Assembly (NCBI RefSeq): GCF_005239225.2
Contig: NC_133296.1
Coordinates: 14,508,001-14,572,000, forward strand
Direction: 5' to 3'
DNA: 64,000 bases
Origin: Populus alba
Lineage: Eukaryota; Streptophyta; Magnoliopsida; Malpighiales; Salicaceae
The notes under the pieces are model-generated. The model was not told where the DNA came from. It was given only the letters and a program-made list of their open reading frames with translations, and ran no database searches. How positions within the stretch are numbered: position 1 is the stretch's first letter; each line of letters begins with the position of its first letter. This document shows, piece after piece, positions 12,386 to 24,434 of the stretch. A program made the position numbers and the translations under genes.

Positions 12386-12885
12386 NNNNNNNNNNNNNNN
12401 NNNNNNNNNNNNNNNNNNNNNNNNNNNNNNNNNNNNNNNNNNNNNNNNNNNNNNNNNNNNNNNNNNNNNNNNNNNNNNNNNNNNNNNNNNNNNNNNNNNN
12501 NNNNNNNNNNNNNNNNNNNNNNNNNNNNNNNNNNNNNNNNNNNNNNNNNNNNNNNNNNNNNNNNNNNNNNNNNNNNNNNNNNNNNNNNNNNNNNNNNNNN
12601 NNNNNNNNNNNNNNNNNNNNNNNNNNNNNNNNNNNNNNNNNNNNNNNNNNNNNNNNNNNNNNNNNNNNNNNNNNNNNNNNNNNNNNNNNNNNNNNNNNNN
12701 NNNNNNNNNNNNNNNNNNNNNNNNNNNNNNNNNNNNNNNNNNNNNNNNNNNNNNNNNNNNNNNNNNNNNNNNNNNNNNNNNNNNNNNNNNNNNNNNNNNN
12801 NNNNNNNNNNNNNNNNNNNNNNNNNNNNNNNNNNNNNNNNNNNNNNNNNNNNNNNNNNNNNNNNNNNNNNNNNNNNNNNNNNNNN
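12386..12885. other. Assembly gap (500 N)
   Basis: Exactly 500 consecutive N, a placeholder size. Apparent open frames reading through it are artefacts. The left part of Gypsy copy 2 and its left genomic flank should lie here. Confidence 0.99.
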
Positions 12886-15190
12886 TGACCCGAATCAGCT
12901 ATCGCGTTGTGTTTTTGGGCGCCAACCCAGAATGAGTCAGGAAGAAAGAGCAAGCCATCTACTATTTGAGTAAGAAGATTCACCGAGTGTGAATCCCGTT
13001 ACAGTATTGGCTACGAGAAAGTTATGTTGTAGTCTGGTGTGAGTGCGAAGAGGTTCTCGACAATTAGTATGTTATTACTAACACTACCTCGGGTTGATCT
13101 CAAAAACTGGACCCACTGAAGTACATCTTTGAAAGCCATACATGAGTCGAGTAGAAATAGCCAGAATGGCAAGTACCTGCTGGCTGAGTATTGACACACT
13201 CTACATGACAAGATACAATCAGTTTAATAAGGAAGCGCCATTGGTCAGATCTATCATTAGCGGTGAATGCTATGAGATTCGGAGCCCTTGAACTTTTTGA
13301 TCTTTCCTGTATGAAGTATTTGCTAGTAATTTGGAAATACAAGCAGGAGAAGAGATGTGGTGGGCCTATGTACTGTACGCGCAGTAAAATGTATCGGGAA
13401 CAGGAGCAGGTGCTGTGTATAATTCACACCAGACCAGGAAAGCAACTTCTCTATATCAGCTTAAAAAGCTTGCACTTTAGTGTAAACAAACTAACTAAAG
13501 CTGAGCTTATTGAAGCTTGCATACGGATTGAAGCTGCATTAGAAGATGAATGTAGGAAATTAGAAGTATATGGGACTCAAATGCTAATAATCTGTCAGAG
13601 TGAAAGTGAATGACAGACAAGGGAGATGAAAAATATGAGACCATTACCAGGAATACCTCTCTCCAAATTGGCTGAAAGTCTTATCGATGAAATAGAATTT
13701 ACTCATTTAAGGATAGAGACAAAAATCAGATTTGACCGATCTTGCGTTAGCTACCTCTAGACTTCTATGGCTATAATTGATTGTGGTGCTCAAAAATTTA
13801 GCCTGTAAGCATAATCGGATCAGAATTTTTTCACCCTCCCTCTAGCATTGATTAATAGAAGAAGAAACAAACAAAGACCCATGGTACAACGGTATAAAAA
13901 AGAGTTCATTCAAGCATCAAAGAGTACCCGTCGGGAGCCCGAAGATAGATAAAAGGAACCCTTGAGAAGAATGGCCATGGAATATACTACAATAGGATGC
14001 GGTGAGAATGTTTGTATAAAAGGTCATTTGATGGGACTTTTAACTAAGGTGTTTAAGTGATCCGGAAGCCAAACCGCGCCTACCATAGAAGTGAATGGAG
14101 GAATTTGTGCGTACCCATTGCGCAGACGGGACACATGATTGGCTAGGCAGTATGCAAAGAGCTAGGTTATTTTGGCTAACCATTGGGAGAAGGATTGCAT
14201 AAAATTATGATCCGAAGGTGCCATGACAACATGCTTAAGTGTATATCGGACACAAGTCAATGTGCCTCCTACACCTTATTTAATGGTGTCTCCTTGGCTT
14301 TTGCAATGTGGGGAATAGATGTTGATTTGAGGGCCTATTATCCAAAAGCAGTAACGGACATCGTTTTATCCTTGTAGCAGATTACTTCACCAAATGGGTA
14401 GAGGCTTGCTCAATATGCCATGTGACTCAGAAAGTGGTCAAACGGTTCATCGAGAAGATCTTAATCTGCAGATGATGGTGTGCCCGAAGAGAGAGTAGTG
14501 ACTGATATGCTGCAAAACTTTAATGGAAAGATGATGAACGGAGCTATGCACAAAGTGGAAGATCAAGCATTCCAACTCATCCCCTTATAGAACCAAGATG
14601 GAATGGCGCTGTAGAAGCTGCTTAATAAAAAATATAAGAAGATTGTTCAAAAAAAATGGTGATTACTTACAAGGATTGGCATGAATGGCTTCTTATGGCT
14701 CTCCAACTGCGTATCGAATAGCAGTGAGGACATCAACCGGGGCTACACCATACTCTTTAGTATATGGAATGGAGGCAGTGGTCCATTGGAAGTAGAAATT
14801 CCCTCTTTAAGGGTCCTCATGGAATCTTGGACTCGAAGAATCTGAATTGGTCAAGCTACGATACGAACAAGGCTAAATATGATAGTGCCGAGAGAAGGTT
14901 AGCAGCAATTTGTCTTACCACCAGTTGTATCAAAGAAGGATGGCTAAGGCGTATGACGAAAAGGGTTTCCCAGACCAAGAGAATTCAAAGAAGGAGATTT
15001 TAGTATTGAGGAAAGTTCTGTCACTACCAGGAGAAGATCGCAGTAAATGGGCGCCTAATTAATGAAGGACCTAACATAGTGAAGAAGGCATTTTCAGGAG
15101 GGCATTGATTACTAATTCAAGAACTGGATGGGGAGGTCATGTAGTTTAGGCCTGTGAACTCTGATTCTGTAAAGAAATATTATCATGATG
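12886..15190 (+). pseudogene. Decayed Gypsy (Tat/Ogre-like) pol: RT end, RNase H, integrase
   Basis: Fragments in changing frames recall the plant non-chromovirus Gypsy polyprotein. They are EQAIYYLSKKIH near 12945 (the end of reverse transcriptase); a region at 13480-13610 with EACIRIEAALEDECRKLEVYG, as in RNase H; ADYFTKWVEAC at 14378 (start of integrase); WNGAVEAA near 14600; and KKAFSGGH and NSDSVKKYY near 15080-15175 (C-terminal end). Numerous stops and frameshifts mean no functional protein. A 117-codon open stretch at 13263-13613 is part of this remnant, not a separate gene. Confidence 0.75.
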
Positions 15191-17299
15191 TATAAGTGTT
15201 TATCAAATCAATAAATAAGATTGGGCAATTATTTCTCTTTGCATATTTTTACAAGGGGTGCTGCAAAAAAAAAAAAAAAAACCTTACAACTTCGCATGAT
15301 TCATAGACATAATTGATCTCTTTTTACCAAAAAAAAAAAAACATTTCCCTATTGGAGTATTTGAAATATTGATCTAGCATTTTGATTTCAAAAATAAATT
15401 GATGTTTATCCAAAAATGATATTTTTAACATTCTACTTATAGAAATAACAAATTGAATCAAGCAATCCATTATTGAGGTGACTAAATTATAAACAAAAAA
15501 AAAAAAAAGAGAGAGAAAAAATGAATAAACACCCTTATCCTTATACTTTTGAATGTGTGTTTTTAAATGTATGAATAATGGTATGTAGTGAACTTGTTAC
15601 TCATGACTCATGAAATGCATCTTTGCAAAGACCAAACCATCACACTGGATGAGGCCAAAGTTTTATTGAATCTTAACTGCTTTCGCGCTTAGAAATGAGG
15701 AAAGGGCGTGCATCTTTGTTTTAATCATTTCACTTTTCTAAAATAATATATCCTTTGCGATCCTTTTTGAGCCTGAATAATTTTTCTTTCATGAAAAAAT
15801 CCGACTAGGATCACACCCCACACTGGGGGCAAGAGAAAATTTCAATGAGAAAAGAGAAGAAAAGAAAAAAAACCGTGAGAAAGCCAAAAAGGCATAAGAG
15901 CTCAAGAAACTCAAATAGCTAGGGGGCATACTACCAAATCACTAGAAAAGTGACATCCAAGATAAAGTGAGTATGCCCTAGCAAAGCAATAAAAAGCAGC
16001 AAATCACAAGAAGTGCGGCAAAAGAAAAGATGGAAGACTTCAAAAATCAAACTGTTGATGATAGTGCATCCTTCGTCTCCTTTAAAACCCTGAAACACTC
16101 TTTGAGCCTTATGAATCCTTTTTCTTTCATAGCCAGAAACTACAGCCGGACGATACGTTACGTGCCTGTAAAAGTCCTTTCTTAATCAAGCAAGCAAGCA
16201 ACCGAGAACAATAAAGCAATGCTCTCCAAAATGCAAAGAATACTTTTTCATAAGATTTCATGACATCAAGAATAAACTACTTATTATTATTCATGCTGAT
16301 AAAATAAATAATTCAAAAAGAGACAAATTTTTTCTCATACAAAACTCGAGCATTTTTTCTCGAGTCCTTTCACTTTGAAACAAAAGATCATCTTGGACGT
16401 ATTTTCACTGAAGATACTCATCCAAACACAAGAGCAAATACCTCTTTTCCAAGAAAGAAAATAGCCAAGGAGTTTGTAAGATTTCAAAAGGCAAATTGTT
16501 TTAAAGATTCACATCGAAATAATTTTTGATTTCAAAATGCAAGATTCAAAGATTTCAAGATTTCATTCTAGACCCATATTCCTCACCAAAATGAACAAAA
16601 AAGAGAAATGAAAGAATGGTCTTTTAAAACCATTATTTGTCTAAGAAAGTCGCTGGCAAAGATACACTTGAGGGGCAATGACCAGTACAAGGGGGCAACA
16701 TTGTATTTTCTCTTCTAGAAAGAGAGGATATTTCCTACAACAAGACAAGGGGCATTTTGGTTTACGAAAAGACAATTTGATCCTTTCAGCAAGTGAGAAC
16801 GAATGTTTTTTATCAGTGAAACGAGGGGCAATGAAAATAAGTCCTCTCAAAATTATTTGACGAGTAGACAGAAATCATTCAGCAAATACGTGGGCTCAAA
16901 ATCGATGGGTCACCACAAATGCTAAGTTGTGCAAATAAAATTTGGAAATAGATTTACATGGGTCAAACTCGAGTGGGCTAGAAGCCAAGCGACAAAAATG
17001 ACCCAAATCAAAGGTAGATAGCAAGTCCTCATCAGTCAAGCAACAAGAAGACTAAGAAGAAATGGGGGCTATATTTTCAAATCAGGTAAAGATGCATGCA
17101 TATCATCTAAACTTTGAGACATTGGACAATGAGTTTTTGCAAATCTTCATTAGAAGAAAATTCCAACGGAATCCATCGAGTGGAAGGCAACTTGAAATGG
17201 CAAAGACTAAAATTGTTGTTGAAATTTTTTTTTCACTTTGAGAAATTTTTCATCCCGGGCAGGCCGCCCATGAGAATTAGGCCATCTAGAAAAATCTCC
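15191..17299 (+). other. Non-coding 3' internal region of Gypsy copy 2
   Basis: No coding potential was recognised. From 16390 the sequence is a second copy of 1-884. Purine-rich stretches and A-runs are common. Confidence 0.6.
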
Positions 17300-18115
17300 G
17301 CGCTTTCCTCTTAGAGTGCCTTTGAGCACTCGTTTTCTTCTTGGAGCGCCTTTGAGCCCTTACTTTCTTCTTCCAGTGCCTTTGAGCACTCGCCTTCTCC
17401 TTCGAGTGCCTTTCAGCACTCGCCTTCCTTTTTTAGTGCCTCTGAGCCCTCGTTTTTCCATCTACGAGCGCCTTTGAGCACTCTCTTTCCTCTTCGAGCG
17501 CCTTTGAGCACTCGTTTGCCTCTTCGAGCGCCTTTGAGCACTCATTTCCCTTACAAGTGCCTTTGAGCACCAGTGCCTCTAAGCACTCGCTTCCTCTTTA
17601 AGTGCCTTTGAGCACCAGTGCATCTGAGCACAATCGCTTTTCCTTCAAGTGCCTGTGAGCACCAGTGCCTGTGAGCACTCGTTTTCCCTTTCAAGTGCCT
17701 TTGAGCACCAGTGCCTCTGAGCACTCGCTTTTCCCTTCAAGTGCCTTTGAGCACCAGTGCCTCTGAGCACCAGTGCCTCTGAGCACTCGCTTCCCCTTTA
17801 AGTGCCTTTGAGCACCAGTGCCTCTGAGCACTCACTTTTCCCTTCAAGTGCCTTTGAGCACCAGTGCCTCTGAGCACTCGCTTTTCCCTTCAAGTGCCTC
17901 TGAGCACTCACTTCCCCTTTAAGTGCCTTTGAGCACCAGTGCCTCTGAGCACTCACTTTTCCCTTCAAGTGCCTTTGAGCACCAGTGCCTCTAAGCACTC
18001 GCTTTTCCCTTCAAGTGCCTTTGAGCACCAGTGCCTTTGAGCACTCACTTTCGTCTTGGAGTGCCTTTGAGCACTCGCTTTTCTCTTCGAGCGCCTTTGA
18101 GCCCTCACTTTCCTT
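17300..18115 (+). repeat. ~44 bp tandem array, copy 2
   Basis: Same unit as at 885-1850, but about 150 bp shorter overall, so unit number has changed between the two element copies. Confidence 0.9.
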
Positions 18116-18405
18116 TTTTTTTTTTTTTTACTGGGGTAGGTCACCCATCACAAATGAGACCACTTCTAAAAAAAAAACAAAAAAAAAAACAGAAAAAAAG
18201 TGGATCGTCTTCCAATGACTTGTTTCTTGATTTCTACATCTCTCTGTAAAGGTCTTGTGTCAATCTATTATTTTCTAAGTTTTCAAAAAAAAGGGGGGGG
18301 ATTCTTTCTCTATCTACTTTTCTTTATAAATTTACTACACAAAGATAAAAGAAAATGAAATTTTCCAATATCTTTGCATACTAAATATTATAAAGAGGGG
18401 GCAAC

Positions 18406-20479
18406 TGTTATAACCCAATTTTTGACCATTTTATTCTAATTATTATTATTATTTTATTTACTGAAAATGATAAAAAAAATGATGATGAAAAATAATAATG
18501 ATGAAAAAATAAGTAAAATGAAATAAATGAAGGATGAATTAAATTTGGGTTAAATGGCAAAATGATTGAAAGTTTTGGAATTAATTTAATTAAGCTTGGA
18601 ATTAATTTAATTAATCCAATTAAGGGTTTAATTGGAGAATTGATAAGTTTTGAGATTTAATTAAGCTTGAAATTAATTTAATTCATCCAATCAAGGATTT
18701 AATTGGAGAATTGATAAGTTTTGAGACTTAATTAAGCTTGGAATTAATTAATTAATCCAATTAGGGGCTTAATGGAGAATTTGGTAAGTTTTAGACTTAA
18801 TTGGACCTTGGATTTAATTAAATTAATGAAAATCAGGACTTAATTGAAGAAATATTAAACGTTTGGGGTCCAAATTGTGAAATTAAATTCCAAGGATTAT
18901 ATTGAAAAAGGCGCGCGAATGCAGGGGGCTAATCACATTTTCACCAGGGATTTAATTACAAAATTTTAAAAGTTACACGGACCAAACTCCTAGCCTCCAG
19001 AAACAGGAAACGACGTCGTTTGGAAATGATTGTTCACCGTCTCCATTAATCTGCAACGGCTCTGCCATTAAAGGCAGAGACGTTTCGTCCGTTGGCAGCC
19101 GACACAGACGTTTTCTTCAATTGAAGGCGTCGGTTACGAAGCATTTAGGGGAGGGGCCGGCCGTTACCACCACCGAGGCTGCCGCTGGCTCTATAAAGCT
19201 GAGCAAAGGCGACCTCACGAGGGGCTGGTTGGAGAAAAAGAAAAGGAGAGGGCAGAACCAAATTGGAGACCCAGAACAGAGAACAAAAAACCCACAAAAC
19301 AAAGACAAACAGCAGTACCCAAAGCGAAAAACAGAGATCAGTACAAGCAAAAAACCCAGAAATCCCACGTTAGTATCATCATCCTCTCAATCATCTCTCT
19401 CGCCTGCAAATCAGAAAAAAGAAGGAACCCAAGCAGCGAGTTGTCAGCTTCACCATCGCTGAAACAAAAGGAAAACAGAAAGGGAAGAGCCTACAACAGA
19501 CGAGAGCAGAGTCACTGTGTTGACCAGTCTCCTTGCAATCTCCAGAAACAGGTAAGCCGTTCTCATCTTTTCTTCTTCATTTTCTGTTTAAAATTCTGCA
19601 AAATGCAAGAACTGTGTGAAGGTAAATTTAATTACCTTCGCACAGTTGCTGCACGCGTGAATTTGCTTCACGCGTGCAGCTTAATTAAAATTTGCCGGGC
19701 CACTGGCTTGGGCCAGTGGCCGGGCTGGCTGGGCCTAGCCCAGCCTATATAGGCTGAGCTAGGCCCAGCCCTAAAGAAATTATGCTGGGCTGGGTCCGGC
19801 CCAGCCCAGCCCAAAAAAAAATATATAGACAATAAAAAATAAAAAAATAAAAAGTGTAGACAAAAAATTTTGCATGTTTTTTTTAGGGCCACGAATAATC
19901 ACACGCAGAGTTGGATTTATTCGCGGTCGAATTTTTAATTGAAATTATTTGTTGTGGAATATTTACCAACGCCAGAGTTGGATTTATTCGCGGTCGAATT
20001 TAAAATTAGAATTATTTGTGGTGGAATATTTACCAACACCAGAGTTGGATTTATTCGTGGTCGATTTTTTTTTTTTTTTTAAATTAGAATTATTTATGGT
20101 GGAATATTTACCGACGCCAAAGTTGGATTTATTCATGCATTGATTTAAATTTATTTCTTAGGTTTATTCATTGAAGTTAGAGTCAATAATATCATATGTT
20201 CTTACACACAAATCAAAATAAATTTTAGCAAGTTAAGATTAAAACAGCAATGCAGCTTACCTCAGGTAAGGTGCGCTAGGGGTGCTAATACCTTCCCTAG
20301 CCTCAACCAGTCCCGTACCATAGGATCTCTGTTGACCAGTTAGGGTTCCTAGTGACCATAATACTAGGTGGCGACTCCTTAAACGAGATTTTTTCCCAAA
20401 AGAACCGGATGCCAGAAATCTGTTCTTTTTAATAATTTAGAGAATTATTTTTAGGGCCGCCGCGATGTCGGGTGCGACA
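18406..20479 (+). repeat. 3' LTR of Gypsy copy 2 (2074 bp)
   Basis: Begins tgttataaccc and ends ggtgcgaca like the LTR at 2153-4299. A TATA-like box is at 19191-19198, the hairpin cluster at about 19610-19775, and four 68 bp units at about 19895-20140. Differences from the other LTR are dominated by one-base indels, including compensating pairs such as cgttacgg versus cggttacg. Confidence 0.9.
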
Positions 20480-20545
20480 GAATCAATCGGCTTTCGTTCC
20501 TCGACAGGCTGGCAACAAAGTGGAAGCCATATTCGAAACCAAATT
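20480..20545 (-). pseudogene. Ankyrin-gene exon 3 remnant at the LTR edge
   Basis: Directly after the LTR, the sequence matches the exon 3/intron 2 junction of the two ankyrin genes (28060-28130 and 50387-50460). The shared features are the splice-acceptor stretch ctggcaacaaag (plus-strand reading) and the ctttcgttcctcg coding stretch. Homology fades after about 20545. The element therefore sits inside what was once an ankyrin/PGG gene; the other side of the insertion is in the gap. Confidence 0.75.
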
Positions 20546-22740
20546 TGTGATGATAGTTATGATTTAATAAAGAACAATAATCTTAAGGGGTGTAATTGGA
20601 AACATAAATGTAAAGGAAGCAATTGTTAAAAAGAAGTCAACATTGTCATTATTATTATTATTATCATTATGATGAGAAATGTAACTTAAGTAAGAAATTA
20701 TGTGGTATAATTGTGGAATCAGGAGGGACCTTAAGAGGGGTATAACAACAACAAGGGAGGGCGAGCTGAGGTTCTGCAGCAGGTAGGTGTTCTATACCTA
20801 TACTTTCTTAAATAACAATAATTTTGGTAATCTGTTCAATTCTTGGATTTTATATCTATGGGTGAAGCTATAAATAGAAAAGATAAGGTGAAATCAGTGA
20901 GAAATGAAATTAGACTTGATTAATTTATTTGATAAAAAACATGAGCTATATTAATGGACTTCATTGATGATCGCTTCTTGAATTTGATTAGCTGGTCTCC
21001 AGCACGGGAGGCTAATGATGTTAGTAAAGTTTACTAACATTGGCATGATCATTCAAAAAATAAGAGATACTAAACTTGATTAACTATTTGACTTAATAAT
21101 AGTTAATAATATTGATAGGTGACATTGATATCGACAATCACATAAAACTTGATTAGCTGATATGGAAGCTAATGATGCCAAGAATCTTTGACATCAACAT
21201 TCCCATAAATACTCCAAGATGTTATGGAAAATTGATTAACTATTTTGCGTTGAAAATAGTTAATGACAATAATTGGTCACGTTGATGTCGGCATTTACAA
21301 TGAACTTTATTAGTCGGTCCCAGCAAGGGCGACTAATGACACTAATGAGATTCATTAGTGTCGGCATTACCTTCCAAGTTTTGGGAAGAAATGTTATGAT
21401 GGTATTGTCAATGAAGAATGATTGAGGGTGTTAATGAAATGGGGATCGACATTTTGAAAGAATTAGTTCTCTGGCCTTAAAAATGTGGATGTTGGTTAAA
21501 ATTTGTGGAATGAAAAAAAGAGAGGAGGGAAATTTTAGTGATTCCCGGAACAATAAATTCAGAAGTATTACATGGAAATTAATTAAACCCTCGTAAATAA
21601 AAAAAAACATAGGATCGAATTAATGAGGTCTTGATGAGTAATGGAGATTGGGTATAGAATAAATGAATAAATAGGAGAAATGATAATAAATGTGTCATGT
21701 GAGAGAGAGAATAATCTCCATAAACAAATTTAAAGGTATCGTTGAATTTGAAATGAGAGTCATGATTTTTAGTTTAAAACTCGTAACGTTGGCGAAACCA
21801 GTGACGAGTTTCATTTCATAAAAGAATAAGAAAAAACAAGAAGATATGTAAACCCTTATAAAAAAAAAACTTATTTCGACAAATTAGTGATAAATGTGGT
21901 AATATTGAATTTATTGAGCATAAATTAAGGGGAAATGTCATAAGAATCTAAGTAAATAAAGTAATGCATGAAATTCAAATTTTAGCGTAAAAGACGTTGA
22001 TTGTCTAGTTTTACGGTATTGATAATATATCTCAATCCAAATGTTGGATCGGGTTGAAATTGTAAAAGGAATTTCCAGAGTTATTGGTTTACCTTAGGTT
22101 ACAATTTCATGTCAATAGGAGTTTGGTAAGGCTCTACGAGAGTACTCAAAATCGGGTAAATGGAAGAAGATGACACAAGGGGCATTAATAAGGGTATTTT
22201 GGTAATTTTATATAAAACAATACCCCCTCTCCTCCTTTAAACACATCTCATGTTCTCTTCAAAAGGAGAAAATAGGAGGGAGACCATTTTTCTCCAATTT
22301 TCTTCATCTCCTCTCCATTTCTTCAAATTAAATAAAAACGAAGTGTTCTTGGGAGGATTATATCCAAGAAAACAAATCAAGTGACCATACTTAAAAAGTT
22401 ATAAAGCTTGGGAAAAACAAAGCGTAGGAGCTGGAACTTTAAAGAGGAGGACATGAGTTTTGTATATTTTTGCAAGAATTCATTGAAATAAGTTAATGTA
22501 GCAAAAGTAAGCAACATACCATTTAGTAATTTCCTTTTTCTCTCTTGTTCTTGCATGAGAAGAAGAAAACTCCAAGTTTAAAATTCTAGGTTTCATGTAA
22601 ATATTTTGGGGGAATAATTGTTCTTGTGAATTTCAAGATTAATTGCATGATAATGGCTTGATTTACAGAAAATAATAGAAGGAATAAGTTGATTTGAAAC
22701 TATGGGTTTTGGGATGGCAACAAGGCAAGAACTTCGGCAA
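20546..22740. other. Anonymous A/T-rich sequence
   Basis: No gene recognised. It contains a diverged tandem repeat (20981-21380) and scattered A-runs. It may be the remains of an old element. Confidence 0.4.
20981..21380. repeat. Diverged ~160 bp tandem repeat, about 2.5 units
   Basis: Units start near 20981, 21147 and 21302. Each opens with a ttgattagctggt-like motif, then gaggctaatgatg-like, then a short inverted segment (e.g. gttagtaaagtttactaac). They are joined by a ttgattaactattt-type spacer. Confidence 0.6.
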
Positions 22741-23039
22741 CCATATCTTGGCTTTCCACCATTAGATTAGGTTGCGTTTTGGTTATGTTATTATGCTCAA
22801 TGTCACCTACATTATGACAGGAGGGATTGTCAATAACAGACTTCGTTTGAGCACTGTTGCTGAAGGAATATTTTTGGAAAATTACCCTTCAAGACAACCT
22901 TATTTATCAGCCGTTATATCATCTTTTCACCATTGGATTGGTCTGGATTTTGGATATGTTGTTCATCCAAATGTTGTTTAAATTATGAATGGTTAAGATC
23001 GAAAACAAACACTCATCTGAGTGATCACGATATCAACAG

Positions 23040-24110
23040 TATGGTACACTTATCTGAGTGATTATCTGTTCTCTTTTAACTTCCATGCTTCAAAGTTTGA
23101 CACTTCATTATTTATCTTGTCTGATGATATTGATATCTTTTACCTTTTAGCTTAAGTCGATGATATTTTGCTTATAGGCAGCAACTTCGTTCTACTTCAA
23201 AAATTAATACAGTTATTGAGTTTAGAGTTTAAGTTTCGAGACTTGGGAGCTATTCATTATTGTTTGAGAATTAAGGTTCAATCCACTAGTATAGGTCTAT
23301 TCTATGATAGGATAAGTACATTCTTGACATACTTACTCGAGCTAGTATGACATCATTCAAACCTGTTGATACTCCTATTTCTACCTTCAAAGTTACAGTG
23401 GTGCTCGATTGCTTATTTTCTGATCCTATATGATTTTGTCACATCATTAGTGCTCTTCAATATCTCACTTTTACGAGACTAAACATTTGTTTTACTAATA
23501 ACAACGTCTGTTAGTTTATGGATGCTCCTATAGATTCCAATTGGGTTGTCGTTAAACACATTCGGCATTATCTTCGGGGTATGGTTTCTCATGGCTTACA
23601 TAACACTCATAGTTACTCCGTTGCTTTACATGATTTTACAGATGCAAACTAGGTTGGTAGTATTGATGATCGCAGGTCTATGGATGGTTACCTTATCTTT
23701 TTTGGTTATATACTGATTTCATATAAATCAAGTAAGCAATGCACGATTGCTTGTTCTTCTATTGAGGCCAAGTATAAAGCCTTAGCAAATGGTATTGTTG
23801 AGGTTATATGGCTTTTGTATTTATTGTCAGATCTGAAGATTACTCCTAGTTCTGCTTCTACACTTTGATGTAATAATCTCGATGCTACTTATTTGCCAAC
23901 GAATCCTATCTTTCATGTTCATACTAAACATGTTGAGGTTGATTATTATTTTGTATGTGATAGGGTTGCTAAGAAGGAAATTCAAATTCATTTTATCTTT
24001 TCTCAGGATCAACTTGTAAATGTTTTTACTAAGTCACTTCCTATTGCTTCTTTTACTGCTTTTCGGTTCAATCTTTGAGTCGATTCTTCACCCTCATCTT
24101 GAAGGGTATA
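23040..24110 (+). pseudogene. Decayed Copia pol fragment (RT end and RNase H)
   Basis: Translations in shifting frames show VDDILLIGSN followed by FRDLGAIHYCLRI (reverse transcriptase), then RSMDGYLIFFG, CSSIEAKYKALAN and HTKHVEVDYYFV (RNase H part). Several stops interrupt it. It is a different Copia lineage from the element at 43325-48138, as wording at conserved positions differs. The LTRs were not identified. Confidence 0.8.
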
Positions 24111-24231
24111 TTATAGGATGTATATATCAAGAAAAATATTAATAGGCTTAATCACTATTATATAAAATTGGCTAACTAATAAGTTAATACATAATTCCAT
24201 TCAAAATATGAACGCAATCTTCGCATTACAC

Positions 24232-24434
24232 TTTGACTATTTATTTTTCATTTTTTTTTCTTTTAATATAAGAACTTATATAGCATATCATTAAAAAAAT
24301 AAATAATTAAAATTTGCTTTAACTCAACTTGTTTGACTATTTTTTTTCATTTTTTTTTTTTTCTTTTAATATAAGAACTTATATAGCATATCATTAAAAA
24401 AATAAATAATTAAAATTTGCTTTAACTCAACTTG
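24232..24434. repeat. ~100 bp tandem duplication
   Basis: tttgactatt...actcaacttg occurs at 24232-24331 and again at 24332-24434, differing only in the length of a T-run. The second unit ends at the target site of the solo LTR. Confidence 0.9.

Larger units (their letters stand above)
12886..20479 (+). mobile_element. Gypsy-type LTR retrotransposon copy 2 (5' part lost in gap)
   Basis: Directly after the gap come decayed pol remnants (to about 15190), then a non-coding 3' region (15190-17299), the tandem array, a polypurine tract at 18392-18405 and a complete LTR at 18406-20479. From 16390 it matches copy 1. The 5' LTR, gag and most of pol are absent from the assembled sequence. Its right flank is a piece of an ankyrin-gene exon. 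Confidence 0.85.

Noticed and set aside
12348..12983. ~200-codon frames on both strands
   Set aside because: They read through 500 N.
2153..20479. One 18 kb LTR retrotransposon bounded by the two LTRs
   Set aside because: Both LTRs follow a polypurine tract and the same internal 3' region, and the space after the first contains a P4H gene instead of a primer site and gag.
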